A DNA stretch of 64,000 bases from Chryseobacterium sp. LJ668 (GTDB taxonomy: Bacteria; Bacteroidota; Bacteroidia; Flavobacteriales; Weeksellaceae), in assembly GCF_019613955.1 (NCBI RefSeq), contig NZ_CP080443.1, positions 992,001-1,056,000 of the forward strand. Reading direction: 5' to 3'. Both the position numbers and the translations under genes were made by a program. The notes under the pieces were generated by a model. The model was given only the letters and a program-made list of their open reading frames with translations, ran no database searches and had not been told where the DNA came from. How positions within the stretch are numbered: the first letter of the stretch is position 1; each line of letters opens with the position of its first letter. Below, one piece after another: positions 1 through 7,070 of this stretch.

Positions 1-131
1 GCCTGAGCGATTTTTGGTCTGGAAAAGGAAAAAACACTTTAATTCCTATGGTGGGAAGTATCGACTCACTGAATCTGAGCAACGCAGTAGCGATTACCTG
101 TTATGAAGCATTAAGACAGAAGAAAAATTAA
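1..131 (+). CDS. SpoU/TrmH-family RNA 2'-O-methyltransferase (C-terminal end only)
   Basis: This is the last 42 codons of a gene that begins before the window, read in frame 3 and ending with TAA at 129-131. The residues IPMVGSIDSLNLSNAVA followed by a YEALRQ-type helix match the final knotted (SPOUT) motif of SpoU/TrmH methyltransferases. There the Ser-Leu-Asn segment binds S-adenosylmethionine and the 2'-OH of a guanosine or another nucleotide in rRNA or tRNA is methylated. The substrate cannot be told from this piece. A bidirectional terminator follows directly. Confidence 0.75.
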   Translation, partial: LSDFWSGKGKNTLIPMVGSIDSLNLSNAVAITCYEALRQKKN

Positions 132-155
132 TTGATAAATTATCAGGCATAAAAA

Positions 156-190
156 AACCGCTTCGCTGGGCGAAACGGTTCTTTTATTTT
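156..190. terminator. Bidirectional Rho-independent terminator
   Basis: The arms AACCG-C-TTCG and CGAA-A-CGGTT form a stem with one mismatch around a CTGGG loop. An A run precedes the stem and a T-rich run follows it, so it can end both the plus-strand methyltransferase gene and the minus-strand lipoprotein gene that converge here. Confidence 0.8.
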
Positions 191-206
191 AAGCAGTTGC
201 TAGAAA

Positions 207-440
207 TTATTTCTTAACTGCAGCTTTAGCTGAGTCAGATTTAGCTTCAACGCTATCTTTCTTCATATCAGCTGTAGTGTTGATAGAATCTGTTTTAACG
301 TCTGCTGTAGAATCGATAGCTGTTTGAGTTGAATCAGCGCTAGTTTCGATTGAATCAGTAGTAGAAGTTGTAGCTTCACCTTTCTTACAAGCAACTAAAG
401 AGATTGCAGCGATAGCAGCTACGAATAATGACTTTTTCAT
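207..440 (-). CDS. Small Ser/Thr/Asp/Ala/Lys-rich lipoprotein
   Basis: This is a 77-residue exported lipoprotein. A Lys-Lys start, a hydrophobic stretch and the lipobox SLVAC (Cys18) indicate signal peptidase II processing and outer- or inner-membrane anchoring. The mature part is low complexity, with repeated TDS, ADST, TADVKTDS and KSDSAK units and no hydrophobic core, so it is probably unstructured. Several flavobacterial genomes encode such short lipoproteins next to regulatory or envelope genes. No function can be assigned. It has its own -7 promoter box at 511-518 and ends at the bidirectional terminator at 156-190. Confidence 0.8.
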   Translation of the reverse strand: MKKSLFVAAIAAISLVACKKGEATTSTTDSIETSADSTQTAIDSTADVKTDSINTTADMKKDSVEAKSDSAKAAVKK

Positions 441-510
441 AATAAATTAAATTTAATTTTGTTAATATTGTTTTTTAAATCTTTTTCTCTGTTCTGTTAT
501 TTGAACAAGA

Positions 511-518
511 CAAAGGTA
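511..518 (-). promoter_or_regulatory. Candidate -7 promoter box for the small lipoprotein
   Basis: On the minus strand this reads TACCTTTG, a match to the Bacteroidota -7 consensus TAnnTTTG. No TTG was found at the expected -33 distance, so only half of the promoter is supported. Confidence 0.45.
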
Positions 519-532
519 TAGCAGATAGAAAA

Positions 533-564
533 TTTGTTTATGAAAAATAATTGTAATACCTTTG
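533..564 (+). promoter_or_regulatory. Bacteroidota-type promoter
   Basis: TTTG at 533-536 is followed after 20 nt by TACCTTTG at 557-564, matching TTTG-N(19-21)-TAnnTTTG. It should start transcription near 570, about 55 nt before the TTG start of the gene at 625. Confidence 0.65.
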
Positions 565-624
565 TAAAACAGTTTTACAAATAAATAATACTGATAATCA
601 ATACATTAATAATTTATTAAAAAA

Positions 625-1791
625 TTGACAGATCTAGATTTACTACACTTTGAGCAGTTAAAAACGGAAGTTCAGGCTCAATATCTGAAAGAATACACTC
701 CTTCCTATGATGAAATATCTAAATGGAAGGGAATTGACATTATATATTTCCAGGAGGATCTCCGAAAAAAGGCTAAAGGAAACATTAGCGAAAAATCATT
801 TTATACCTATTTTAAAAATTCTCCGGTGACCAAATTACCACGCATAGATATGCTTACTTTGCTTAGCGTTTATGCGGGTTACACCTCATGGTTTGATTTT
901 AAAAAACAACATCTTTTTGCCGGTGAATTACTTCAGGATGATCAAGATTTAGATGAAGAAAGCCAACAGGAATTAAATAAAACTACTTCTAATTCGGTAA
1001 CATTGTCAAAAATCGAATCTCAACCCAAAATAGTTGAAGTTAAAGCATCGGAAAACTTCGATTTACAAAGTATAGATACTGAAAATCAATTGGTTGATCA
1101 AAAAATTAATGTAGAAAATATTTCAGGAAACATCAGTTCAAATACAGCTAAAAAAAATCATCAGAGAACTGCCTGGATTGCCGCTACATCAGTTTTTGTC
1201 ATTTTACTGGGTCTTTTAGGATTTAAAGATGAAATATTCCAGAAAACTTATACCTATTGTTTTACAGATGCCGATAGAAATCAGAATATCCAAAGCACAA
1301 TTGAGATTAAGGTTATCAAGCAGAATGAATCGCCGCTGTTTTATAGAATTAAACCTGGTGAATGCTTTTATTACCAGACAAAAGATAAAAACATTCAGAT
1401 GCAGATCAGTTCGACCGTATATGAAAACCTGGAAATTAACCGAAATCTGGAAAATGCGCCTGAAGAAGAAACCATCGAATTAAAACCTGATGATTATAAA
1501 ATGGCGGTTTATTATTATTCGACCAAAGACGTTTCGGGAAATCCATCAGAACAGATTAATATAAAAAGACGACAGCTGGAAAACCGCATCAGCAATGACG
1601 CCGTGATTTCTCAGGTCTATGATAATGAAATATATGGAATTGAGACTTTAGACAAGCAGAAATACATCACTTTAGTCACCACGCCCACTACTTCTCTTAA
1701 AAACCTTTCTGTAATCGAAATGAAAACAGATAAAAAAGGAAAAATAATTTCTATTAAATTTAAAATCTCAACCAATGAAAGCAATAAATAA
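625..1791 (+). CDS. Single-pass membrane protein with conserved N-terminal FQEDL-type domain
   Basis: This is a 388-residue protein whose start codon is TTG; no ATG lies in frame near the promoter. Residues about 30-95 contain WKGIDIIYFQEDLRKK, ISEKSFYTYFK and LPRIDMLTLLSVYAGY. I recall this pattern from the cytoplasmic N-terminal part of Bacteroidota membrane proteins of unknown role; it may be a small helical or DNA-binding-like domain. A low-complexity Ser/Asn/Glu linker follows. One membrane segment lies at about residues 185-202 (AWIAATSVFVILLGLLGF), and about 185 residues remain outside the cytoplasm. The architecture would suit signalling across the inner membrane, but no catalytic motif was seen. 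The gene overlaps the next lipoprotein gene by 17 nt, so the two are probably translated together. Confidence 0.75.
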   Translation: MTDLDLLHFEQLKTEVQAQYLKEYTPSYDEISKWKGIDIIYFQEDLRKKAKGNISEKSFYTYFKNSPVTKLPRIDMLTLLSVYAGYTSWFDFKKQHLFAGELLQDDQDLDEESQQELNKTTSNSVTLSKIESQPKIVEVKASENFDLQSIDTENQLVDQKINVENISGNISSNTAKKNHQRTAWIAATSVFVILLGLLGFKDEIFQKTYTYCFTDADRNQNIQSTIEIKVIKQNESPLFYRIKPGECFYYQTKDKNIQMQISSTVYENLEINRNLENAPEEETIELKPDDYKMAVYYYSTKDVSGNPSEQINIKRRQLENRISNDAVISQVYDNEIYGIETLDKQKYITLVTTPTTSLKNLSVIEMKTDKKGKIISIKFKISTNESNK

Positions 1792-2362
1792 ACTTTGGAT
1801 TTTAGTCATATTGACGGGCTTACTGGTATCATGTGTAAAAAAAGAAGATCATACGATCAGCGATTTAGATAAACTTAGAAACAGCAGCAATAAGAAATCA
1901 TATCCCGCTGTACAGATGGACAGCATAAGGGTGATCAACGATATTACCACCCAAAAAGTTCAACAGCTTCTGGAGCTTTCTACATTATATCTTTCTGGAA
2001 ATAGAAATACAGAAATTGACACAACGATTTATTCGCAAATGCAGGGTTATTTTCAAAAACCTGACAGTTTGACCTTTAAACCTTTATTTAAAGAGCTGGA
2101 AAGCTTAAAAGTGAAAAAAGTAAAAGTAAATAATCTGACAGTGTATAAAGATGTGCAGAATAAGGATACTTTGGACCTCGCAAAATTCAATGTCGAATAT
2201 TTTGATAACAGGAATAAATCGATAGGAACATTTGAGAAAAATGCGCAGTATACATTAGTCTCAAAAGATATGAAATTGAAGAAAGAATTTAAATTTTACT
2301 TCGTGAATTTCTATCACGAACCTTTGAAGAAAGACACCACATCTGTAGGCGTAACGAGATAA
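1775..2362 (+). CDS. Lipoprotein of unknown function
   Basis: This 195-residue protein starts with a signal peptide and the lipobox LLVSC (Cys20). The mature part is mixed alpha/beta with many Lys and Asp residues and no motif I recognise. It overlaps the preceding membrane protein gene by 17 nt and probably works with it at the membrane. Its last 49 nt also overlap the 3' end of the convergent cyclo-ligase gene, so both proteins use the same DNA at their C-termini. Confidence 0.7.
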   Translation: MKAINKLWILVILTGLLVSCVKKEDHTISDLDKLRNSSNKKSYPAVQMDSIRVINDITTQKVQQLLELSTLYLSGNRNTEIDTTIYSQMQGYFQKPDSLTFKPLFKELESLKVKKVKVNNLTVYKDVQNKDTLDLAKFNVEYFDNRNKSIGTFEKNAQYTLVSKDMKLKKEFKFYFVNFYHEPLKKDTTSVGVTR

Positions 2363-2886
2363 TCTACCGGAATATCATTTTCCCAAACATCATGAATCGT
2401 ATCATCGGGGTTAAAATAATTGACTCCGATTTTTTTTGAATCTTTTGAAATACCTTCAAAAAAAGCATCATAAAAACCTTTTCCGTAACCTAATCTGTTT
2501 CCATTCTGGTCGCAGTACAGCAATGGAGTGATGATAGAATCGAAATCTAATATTTCTGAATCTACACTGGAGACCGGCTCCGAAATTCCCCAGTTATTGG
2601 TCTGAAATTTTGTTTCGGAGAAAATTTCTATAGAAATCAATTTTTGATCAACGATTTTAGGAACAAAAACCCTGATATTTCTACTGAGAAAATACTGAAT
2701 AAAAATCTCTGTTTTGATTTCGTTAAACTTTTCAATGGGGATAAAAATATGAACTTTTTGTCCGGAAACAGGTTTAAAATAATTGATGAAATTTTCAAAA
2801 ATTCTTTCAGACAGTAAGAAAACCTCATCAGAAGACAAGGCTTTTCTTTTTTGCATATATTTTTTTCTCAGTTCAGCTTTCAACAT
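2314..2886 (-). CDS. 5-formyltetrahydrofolate cyclo-ligase
   Basis: This 190-residue cytoplasmic enzyme converts 5-formyl-THF to 5,10-methenyl-THF with ATP and so returns stored folate to one-carbon metabolism. The N-terminus (LRKKYMQKRKALS) carries the usual basic ATP-binding segment. Near the C-terminus lies the family signature GNRLGYGKGFYD, which forms the nucleotide/Mg site. The length is normal for the family. It sits 18 nt downstream of the TrhO gene on the same strand and is probably co-transcribed with it. Its 3' end overlaps the convergent lipoprotein gene by 49 nt. Confidence 0.9.
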   Translation of the reverse strand: MLKAELRKKYMQKRKALSSDEVFLLSERIFENFINYFKPVSGQKVHIFIPIEKFNEIKTEIFIQYFLSRNIRVFVPKIVDQKLISIEIFSETKFQTNNWGISEPVSSVDSEILDFDSIITPLLYCDQNGNRLGYGKGFYDAFFEGISKDSKKIGVNYFNPDDTIHDVWENDIPVDYLVTPTDVVSFFKGS

Positions 2887-2904
2887 GATTATAAAATGTT
2901 AAGC

Positions 2905-4254
2905 TCACAAAATTTTATATAACTTATCTGATAAACGAACTCTGAACGGAAGCTGAAAAGTAATTTGGTCACCCTTTACTGCAGTTTTGCAAGAACTTCC
3001 ATTCACGAAAATTTCAGTGATTACAATTTCCTGTTCACCAGTTGTTGGGCCAGAAATCAATACTGTATCACCGACTGCAATCTCATTTGAAAGTAAAAAC
3101 TGTGCAATTTTCGATTTTGTATAATAATGTTCCGCCTTTCCTACTAAGGTTTTTTTCACTTTTATTTTTTGGCGAATATCTTTTATTTCTGCTTTTGCCA
3201 AAGGCTTATCAGGCAAATCTCCAGATTTTTTAAAGGTTAAAGCATCAGATTTCCCTTTTCTGAAAACTTTATTTCCGACCTGTAAGCCTTTTCTTAACCT
3301 TAATTGTTCAGCAGCTGGTAAATGCATAATCTCTAAACATTCTGTAGAGCAGCAGTTTTCCATCGCGGCTTTACACTCGTCACATTGTATAAATAAAAGG
3401 TGACACGCATCATTCGCACAGTTGGTATGATTGTCACATGGTTTCCCGCATTGATGACACTGAGAAACAATATCGTCAGTGATTCTTTCACCTAAACGAT
3501 GATCGAACACAAAGTTCTTACCGATGAATTTACTTTCAACACCTTCTTCCTTTACCTGACGTGCATATTCGATAATCCCCCCTTCTAATTGAAAAACATT
3601 TTTAAAACCCTGATGTTTGAAGTAAGCGCTGGCTTTTTCACAACGAATTCCGCCGGTACAGTACATCAAAAGGTTTTTATCTTCTTTAAAATCTTGCAGC
3701 TGCTCATTGATAATCGGCAGGCTTTCTCTGAAAGTCTCTACATCCGGAGTGATAGCACCTTCAAAATGCCCTACCTCACTTTCATAATGATTTCTGAAAT
3801 CAACAACAATTGTATTCGGATCCTCCAATAAGTTATTAAATTCCTGGGCTTTTAGGTGAATCCCTTTATTGGTCACATCGAAAGTATCATCATTAAGACC
3901 ATCGGCAACAATTTTGTGACGAACTTTTATGGTTAATTTCAAAAATGAATGATCATCCTGCTCGATTGCTACATTTAATCGAATACCTTTCATAAAATCA
4001 TAAGATTCTAACGTATTTCGAAAAGCCTCCAGCTGATCTGAGGGAATGCTCATCTGAGCATTGATTCCCTCATGTGCAACGTAGATACGTCCTAATGCAT
4101 CGAGTGCATTCCAGGCTATAAATAATTCGTTGCGAAATTTTTTGGGGTCATCAATTTTGGCATACGCATAGAAAGACAATGTAAGTCGCTGCTTACCGGC
4201 TTCATCAATAAGCTGAGCTCTTTCTTCTGCGCTTAAGGTGTTATACAGTTGCAT
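2905..4254 (-). CDS. trhO: tRNA uridine-34 hydroxylase TrhO (rhodanese-like) with extra C-terminal domain
   Basis: TrhO (YceA) enzymes form 5-hydroxyuridine at wobble position 34 of some tRNAs. An N-terminal acylphosphatase-like domain covers about residues 1-125. A rhodanese domain follows at about 130-235 with the active-site loop MYCTGGIRCEK (Cys199, Cys205). A Cys-rich block at about 265-305 includes CHQCGKPC and CDECKAAM and may bind zinc. The protein has 449 residues, against about 350 in E. coli. The extra C-terminus (about 365-449, KAEHYYTKSKIAQF ... GDTVLISGPTTGEQ ... FRVRLSDKLYKIL) looks like the small beta-barrel at the end of U32 peptidase-family RNA hydroxylases. That match comes from memory of the pattern. 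Confidence 0.88.
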   Translation of the reverse strand: MQLYNTLSAEERAQLIDEAGKQRLTLSFYAYAKIDDPKKFRNELFIAWNALDALGRIYVAHEGINAQMSIPSDQLEAFRNTLESYDFMKGIRLNVAIEQDDHSFLKLTIKVRHKIVADGLNDDTFDVTNKGIHLKAQEFNNLLEDPNTIVVDFRNHYESEVGHFEGAITPDVETFRESLPIINEQLQDFKEDKNLLMYCTGGIRCEKASAYFKHQGFKNVFQLEGGIIEYARQVKEEGVESKFIGKNFVFDHRLGERITDDIVSQCHQCGKPCDNHTNCANDACHLLFIQCDECKAAMENCCSTECLEIMHLPAAEQLRLRKGLQVGNKVFRKGKSDALTFKKSGDLPDKPLAKAEIKDIRQKIKVKKTLVGKAEHYYTKSKIAQFLLSNEIAVGDTVLISGPTTGEQEIVITEIFVNGSSCKTAVKGDQITFQLPFRVRLSDKLYKIL

Positions 4255-4285
4255 GCTATAAACGTTTTAAGTGAGAAAATTTTTG

Positions 4286-4293
4286 CAAAGATA
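4286..4293 (-). promoter_or_regulatory. Candidate -7 promoter box for trhO
   Basis: On the minus strand this reads TATCTTTG, matching TAnnTTTG, and lies 32 nt upstream of the trhO ATG. No TTG at a good -33 distance was seen. Confidence 0.45.
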
Positions 4294-4531
4294 ATCATTT
4301 TTCGATTTGAGTGTATAAGACAAAATAACAGAAGCGTACAGGTAAATCTGTCACTATTTCTTTTAATTAAGTCTTAAGCTATGTTAATAATTAATTTGAT
4401 ATTATGATTTTATATTTAAAATGGCATAATACTCGTTAAATTTTAGTTAAAATTGAAACACAGCATATAAATTGCATACTTATTAGCAATAAATTTATGT
4501 CAATTAATACTAATTAATATTTTAATATACA

Positions 4532-6055
4532 ATGAAGAGTACTTTAAAAAAACTTTTACCATTTGCAGTTGTAGGAGTGATCTCAGGAGCTACTACCGTT
4601 GGCGTACAACAATACATAGGTCACGATTCTGACAATGCTGACCAATCTTATTTCACGAAATCCAGTAACACTTCGTTTGTAGGTATGAATACTGCAGCGG
4701 TAGGTGACGATTTTGTGAAGGCTGCTAAAACTACAGTTCCTGCAGTTGTAACAATTAAGAATTATCAGACCAGAAGTACAAGCAGGGCATCTGAGCAAGA
4801 TCTGTTTGAGCATTTCTTCGGTGATCCTTTCGGCCGAGGAGATCAACGCCAGAAGCAGCAGCAGGCACCAGATAATATGCCTTCAGGAATGGGGTCTGGT
4901 GTAATTATTTCTCCAGATGGCTATATTATTTCAAATAATCATGTAGTTGCAGGAGCAAATAAGCTTGAAGTTGTGCTGAGTAATAAAAAATCTTACATCG
5001 CCACTTTAGTTGGCACAGATCCTAATACCGATATTTCTTTATTAAAAATTGAAGAAAAAGGACTTCCTTTTTTAAATTTTGCCAATTCGGATAATATTGA
5101 CGTTGGACAATGGGTACTTGCAGTAGGAAATCCGTTGGGATTAAATTCTACAGTAACTGCCGGAATTATTTCTGCTAAAGGAAGAGGAATCGGGATTTTA
5201 GGCGGACAAGGTAAAGCATCTAATCCTATTGAAAGTTTTATTCAGACCGATGCAGCAATTAATCCAGGAAACTCGGGTGGTGCCTTGGTGAATGTAAACG
5301 GAGATTTGATTGGAATTAATTCAGCCATTTCTTCCACTACAGGATATTATCAAGGATATGGATTTGCCGTTCCTGCTAACTTAGCGAGAAAAGTCATTGA
5401 AGACATCAAGAAATTCGGAATCGTACAGAGAGGATTTCTTGGGGTGACTTCTGTAGATTTATCAAATGATCAGCAAGTGGCGCTATACAACAGAGATAAA
5501 AAAGCGAATATCAAAGTGGGATCCGGTGTGTACATTACAGGATTCTCTGACAGAAGTGGTGCTGAAGACGCGGGATTAAAAGCGGGAGATGTAATCACTA
5601 AAGTAGATGAAGCTCCGATTACCGATTTTGCAGATCTTTCCATTTCAGTAGGTAGCAAACGTCCTGGAGATAAGGTACAGGTTACTTATTTAAGAAATGG
5701 TAGAGAGGCAACTACCACTGTTACCCTAAAAGATCAGAACGGGGGAACAACAGCAAGATCTAAGGCAGATCTGAGCGTCACAGAAAAGATAGGTGCAGAT
5801 TTTGAACCGTTGAATGATCGATTTAAAACCGAATACGGATTAAATAGCGGCGTCATTACCAAAAACGTTACAGAAGGCAGCGAAATGGCTAAAATAGGAA
5901 TTGTTGACGATTATATTGTTATTGAAATCAACGGTAAGCCTGTAAATTCTCAGAAAGACGTTGAGAAAATTTTAGACAAATACCAAGGAAATGTACAGGT
6001 AAAATTTGTAGATAACTTCGGAAGAATTTATACGAAAGGTTTTAAAATGCCTTAA
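4532..6055 (+). CDS. HtrA/DegQ-type periplasmic serine protease-chaperone
   Basis: This 507-residue protein has an N-terminal hydrophobic segment (FAVVGVISGATTVGV) that exports or anchors it. The trypsin-like domain has the full triad: His137 in SNNHVVAG, Asp167 in NTDISLL and Ser248 in NPGNSGG. Two PDZ domains follow, at about 300-395 and 420-505, and recognise the C-termini of misfolded envelope proteins. The linker before the catalytic His carries a Gln-rich stretch (RQKQQQAP), as in the regulatory loop LA of DegP. The role is envelope protein quality control. It is a single-gene unit, and a terminator shared with the convergent membrane protein gene follows. Confidence 0.93.
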   Translation: MKSTLKKLLPFAVVGVISGATTVGVQQYIGHDSDNADQSYFTKSSNTSFVGMNTAAVGDDFVKAAKTTVPAVVTIKNYQTRSTSRASEQDLFEHFFGDPFGRGDQRQKQQQAPDNMPSGMGSGVIISPDGYIISNNHVVAGANKLEVVLSNKKSYIATLVGTDPNTDISLLKIEEKGLPFLNFANSDNIDVGQWVLAVGNPLGLNSTVTAGIISAKGRGIGILGGQGKASNPIESFIQTDAAINPGNSGGALVNVNGDLIGINSAISSTTGYYQGYGFAVPANLARKVIEDIKKFGIVQRGFLGVTSVDLSNDQQVALYNRDKKANIKVGSGVYITGFSDRSGAEDAGLKAGDVITKVDEAPITDFADLSISVGSKRPGDKVQVTYLRNGREATTTVTLKDQNGGTTARSKADLSVTEKIGADFEPLNDRFKTEYGLNSGVITKNVTEGSEMAKIGIVDDYIVIEINGKPVNSQKDVEKILDKYQGNVQVKFVDNFGRIYTKGFKMP

Positions 6056-6071
6056 CAGAAATTCAGAACAT

Positions 6072-6108
6072 AAAAAAACGCTGCGGTTATTAACTACAGC
6101 GTTTTTTT
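6072..6108. terminator. Bidirectional terminator between htrA-type gene and convergent gene
   Basis: The arms AAAAAAACGCTG (6072-6083) and CAGCGTTTTTTT (6097-6108) pair perfectly. The 13-nt loop can pair further (GTTA/TAAC). A and T runs on the two sides let it work in both directions. Confidence 0.85.
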
Positions 6109-6111
6109 ATT

Positions 6112-6564
6112 TTATCGTTTGTTCATTTTATCGGCGATCCTCTTTTTCTTTTTCCTTTCATAAATGATTTCTACAATCTTTCCTCCCATCCATGCAAACG
6201 GAAAAAAGATCAGAAATATCGAAATCTTATAAAAAGTGGGATGATAAGGAGAAACAATGACATCAAGCATAGCTATAAAAAGCATAATAAAACCAATCAG
6301 TATTGCATAGGCGACTTTAGCATACTTAACAATAATTGCTGTAGCAACACCTCCAACTGTACTCCCTAATCCTGAAATAAAAAGCAGAAACCCGAAAAAT
6401 GCATCATCATTTTTCATGCTTTCCAAAAATCTTTGCCAATGCTCAAACGGCGCAAAAGCTTCAAAAGTAACCCATTTCGGGAAAGCTCTTATGCCAAGAG
6501 TAATGATAAGCCCTGCAATTACAAGACCTACTAAAACGGCAAATGTATTTCTGATAAAACTCAT
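6112..6564 (-). CDS. Small four-helix inner-membrane protein
   Basis: The protein has 150 residues from the ATG at 6564-6562 (MSFIRNTFAVLVG). That start overlaps the stop codon of ridA by one base (TAATG), so the two are translationally coupled. A longer in-frame reading to 6618 would run inside ridA and is less likely. About four hydrophobic helices are visible: residues 4-24, 46-66, 72-95 and 108-130. The C-terminus is strongly basic (ERKKKKRIADKMNKR) and probably cytoplasmic. The GLGSTVGGVATAII segment is Gly-rich. I do not recognise the family and assign no function. Confidence 0.7.
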   Translation of the reverse strand: MSFIRNTFAVLVGLVIAGLIITLGIRAFPKWVTFEAFAPFEHWQRFLESMKNDDAFFGFLLFISGLGSTVGGVATAIIVKYAKVAYAILIGFIMLFIAMLDVIVSPYHPTFYKISIFLIFFPFAWMGGKIVEIIYERKKKKRIADKMNKR

Positions 6565-6944
6565 TAATCCTGATGTGCAATCATTGAAATTTCGATATCC
6601 ACATTTTTTGGTAAGCAAGAAACTTGTACAGTTTCGCGCGCAGGATAACTTTCTGCATCCAAATAAGAAGCGTAAATATCATTCATCACAGCAAAATCAT
6701 CCATACTCTTCAGAAAAATACTGGCTTTAACTACGTTTTTAAAACTCATTCCAGCTTCTGTAAGAATAGCTTCAAGGTTTTTCATTACCTGATGGGTTTC
6801 TTTTTCAATACCTTCCACCAATTTACCTGTTGCAGGATCAACTGGGATCTGTCCTGAGATATACAAAACTCCGTTAGCAAAATTTGCCTGTGAATAAGGT
6901 CCGATAGCTGCCGGAGCATTCACCGTAGATATTATTTTTTTCAT
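6564..6944 (-). CDS. ridA: RidA-family enamine/imine deaminase
   Basis: This is a 126-residue protein of the YjgF/YER057c/UK114 family. It hydrolyses reactive enamines and imines formed by PLP enzymes such as threonine dehydratase, protecting other PLP enzymes. The conserved pieces IGPYSQA, LYISGQIPVDP and the C-terminal YPARETVQVSCLPKNVDIEI are all present, including the Arg that binds the substrate carboxylate. The length is typical and it should form a cytoplasmic trimer. It is the first gene of a two-gene unit with the membrane protein that starts on its stop codon. Confidence 0.93.
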   Translation of the reverse strand: MKKIISTVNAPAAIGPYSQANFANGVLYISGQIPVDPATGKLVEGIEKETHQVMKNLEAILTEAGMSFKNVVKASIFLKSMDDFAVMNDIYASYLDAESYPARETVQVSCLPKNVDIEISMIAHQD

Positions 6945-7016
6945 AAATAGATATAATTATTTTTATTATGTATATCGCATTATCTTCACTTGAAGTGAAA
7001 ATCATGCCGAATTTTC

Positions 7017-7046
7017 CAAATATAATTTATTTTGGGTGCAAATATA
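7017..7046 (-). promoter_or_regulatory. Two candidate -7 boxes upstream of ridA
   Basis: TATATTTG occurs twice on the minus strand, at 7039-7046 and 7017-7024. Each matches TAnnTTTG. The TTTG of the upstream copy lies 14 nt before the downstream one, a little short for a standard -33/-7 pair, so these may be tandem start sites. Confidence 0.4.
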
Positions 7047-7070
7047 ATTTAAATTCTTAATTAATATAAC

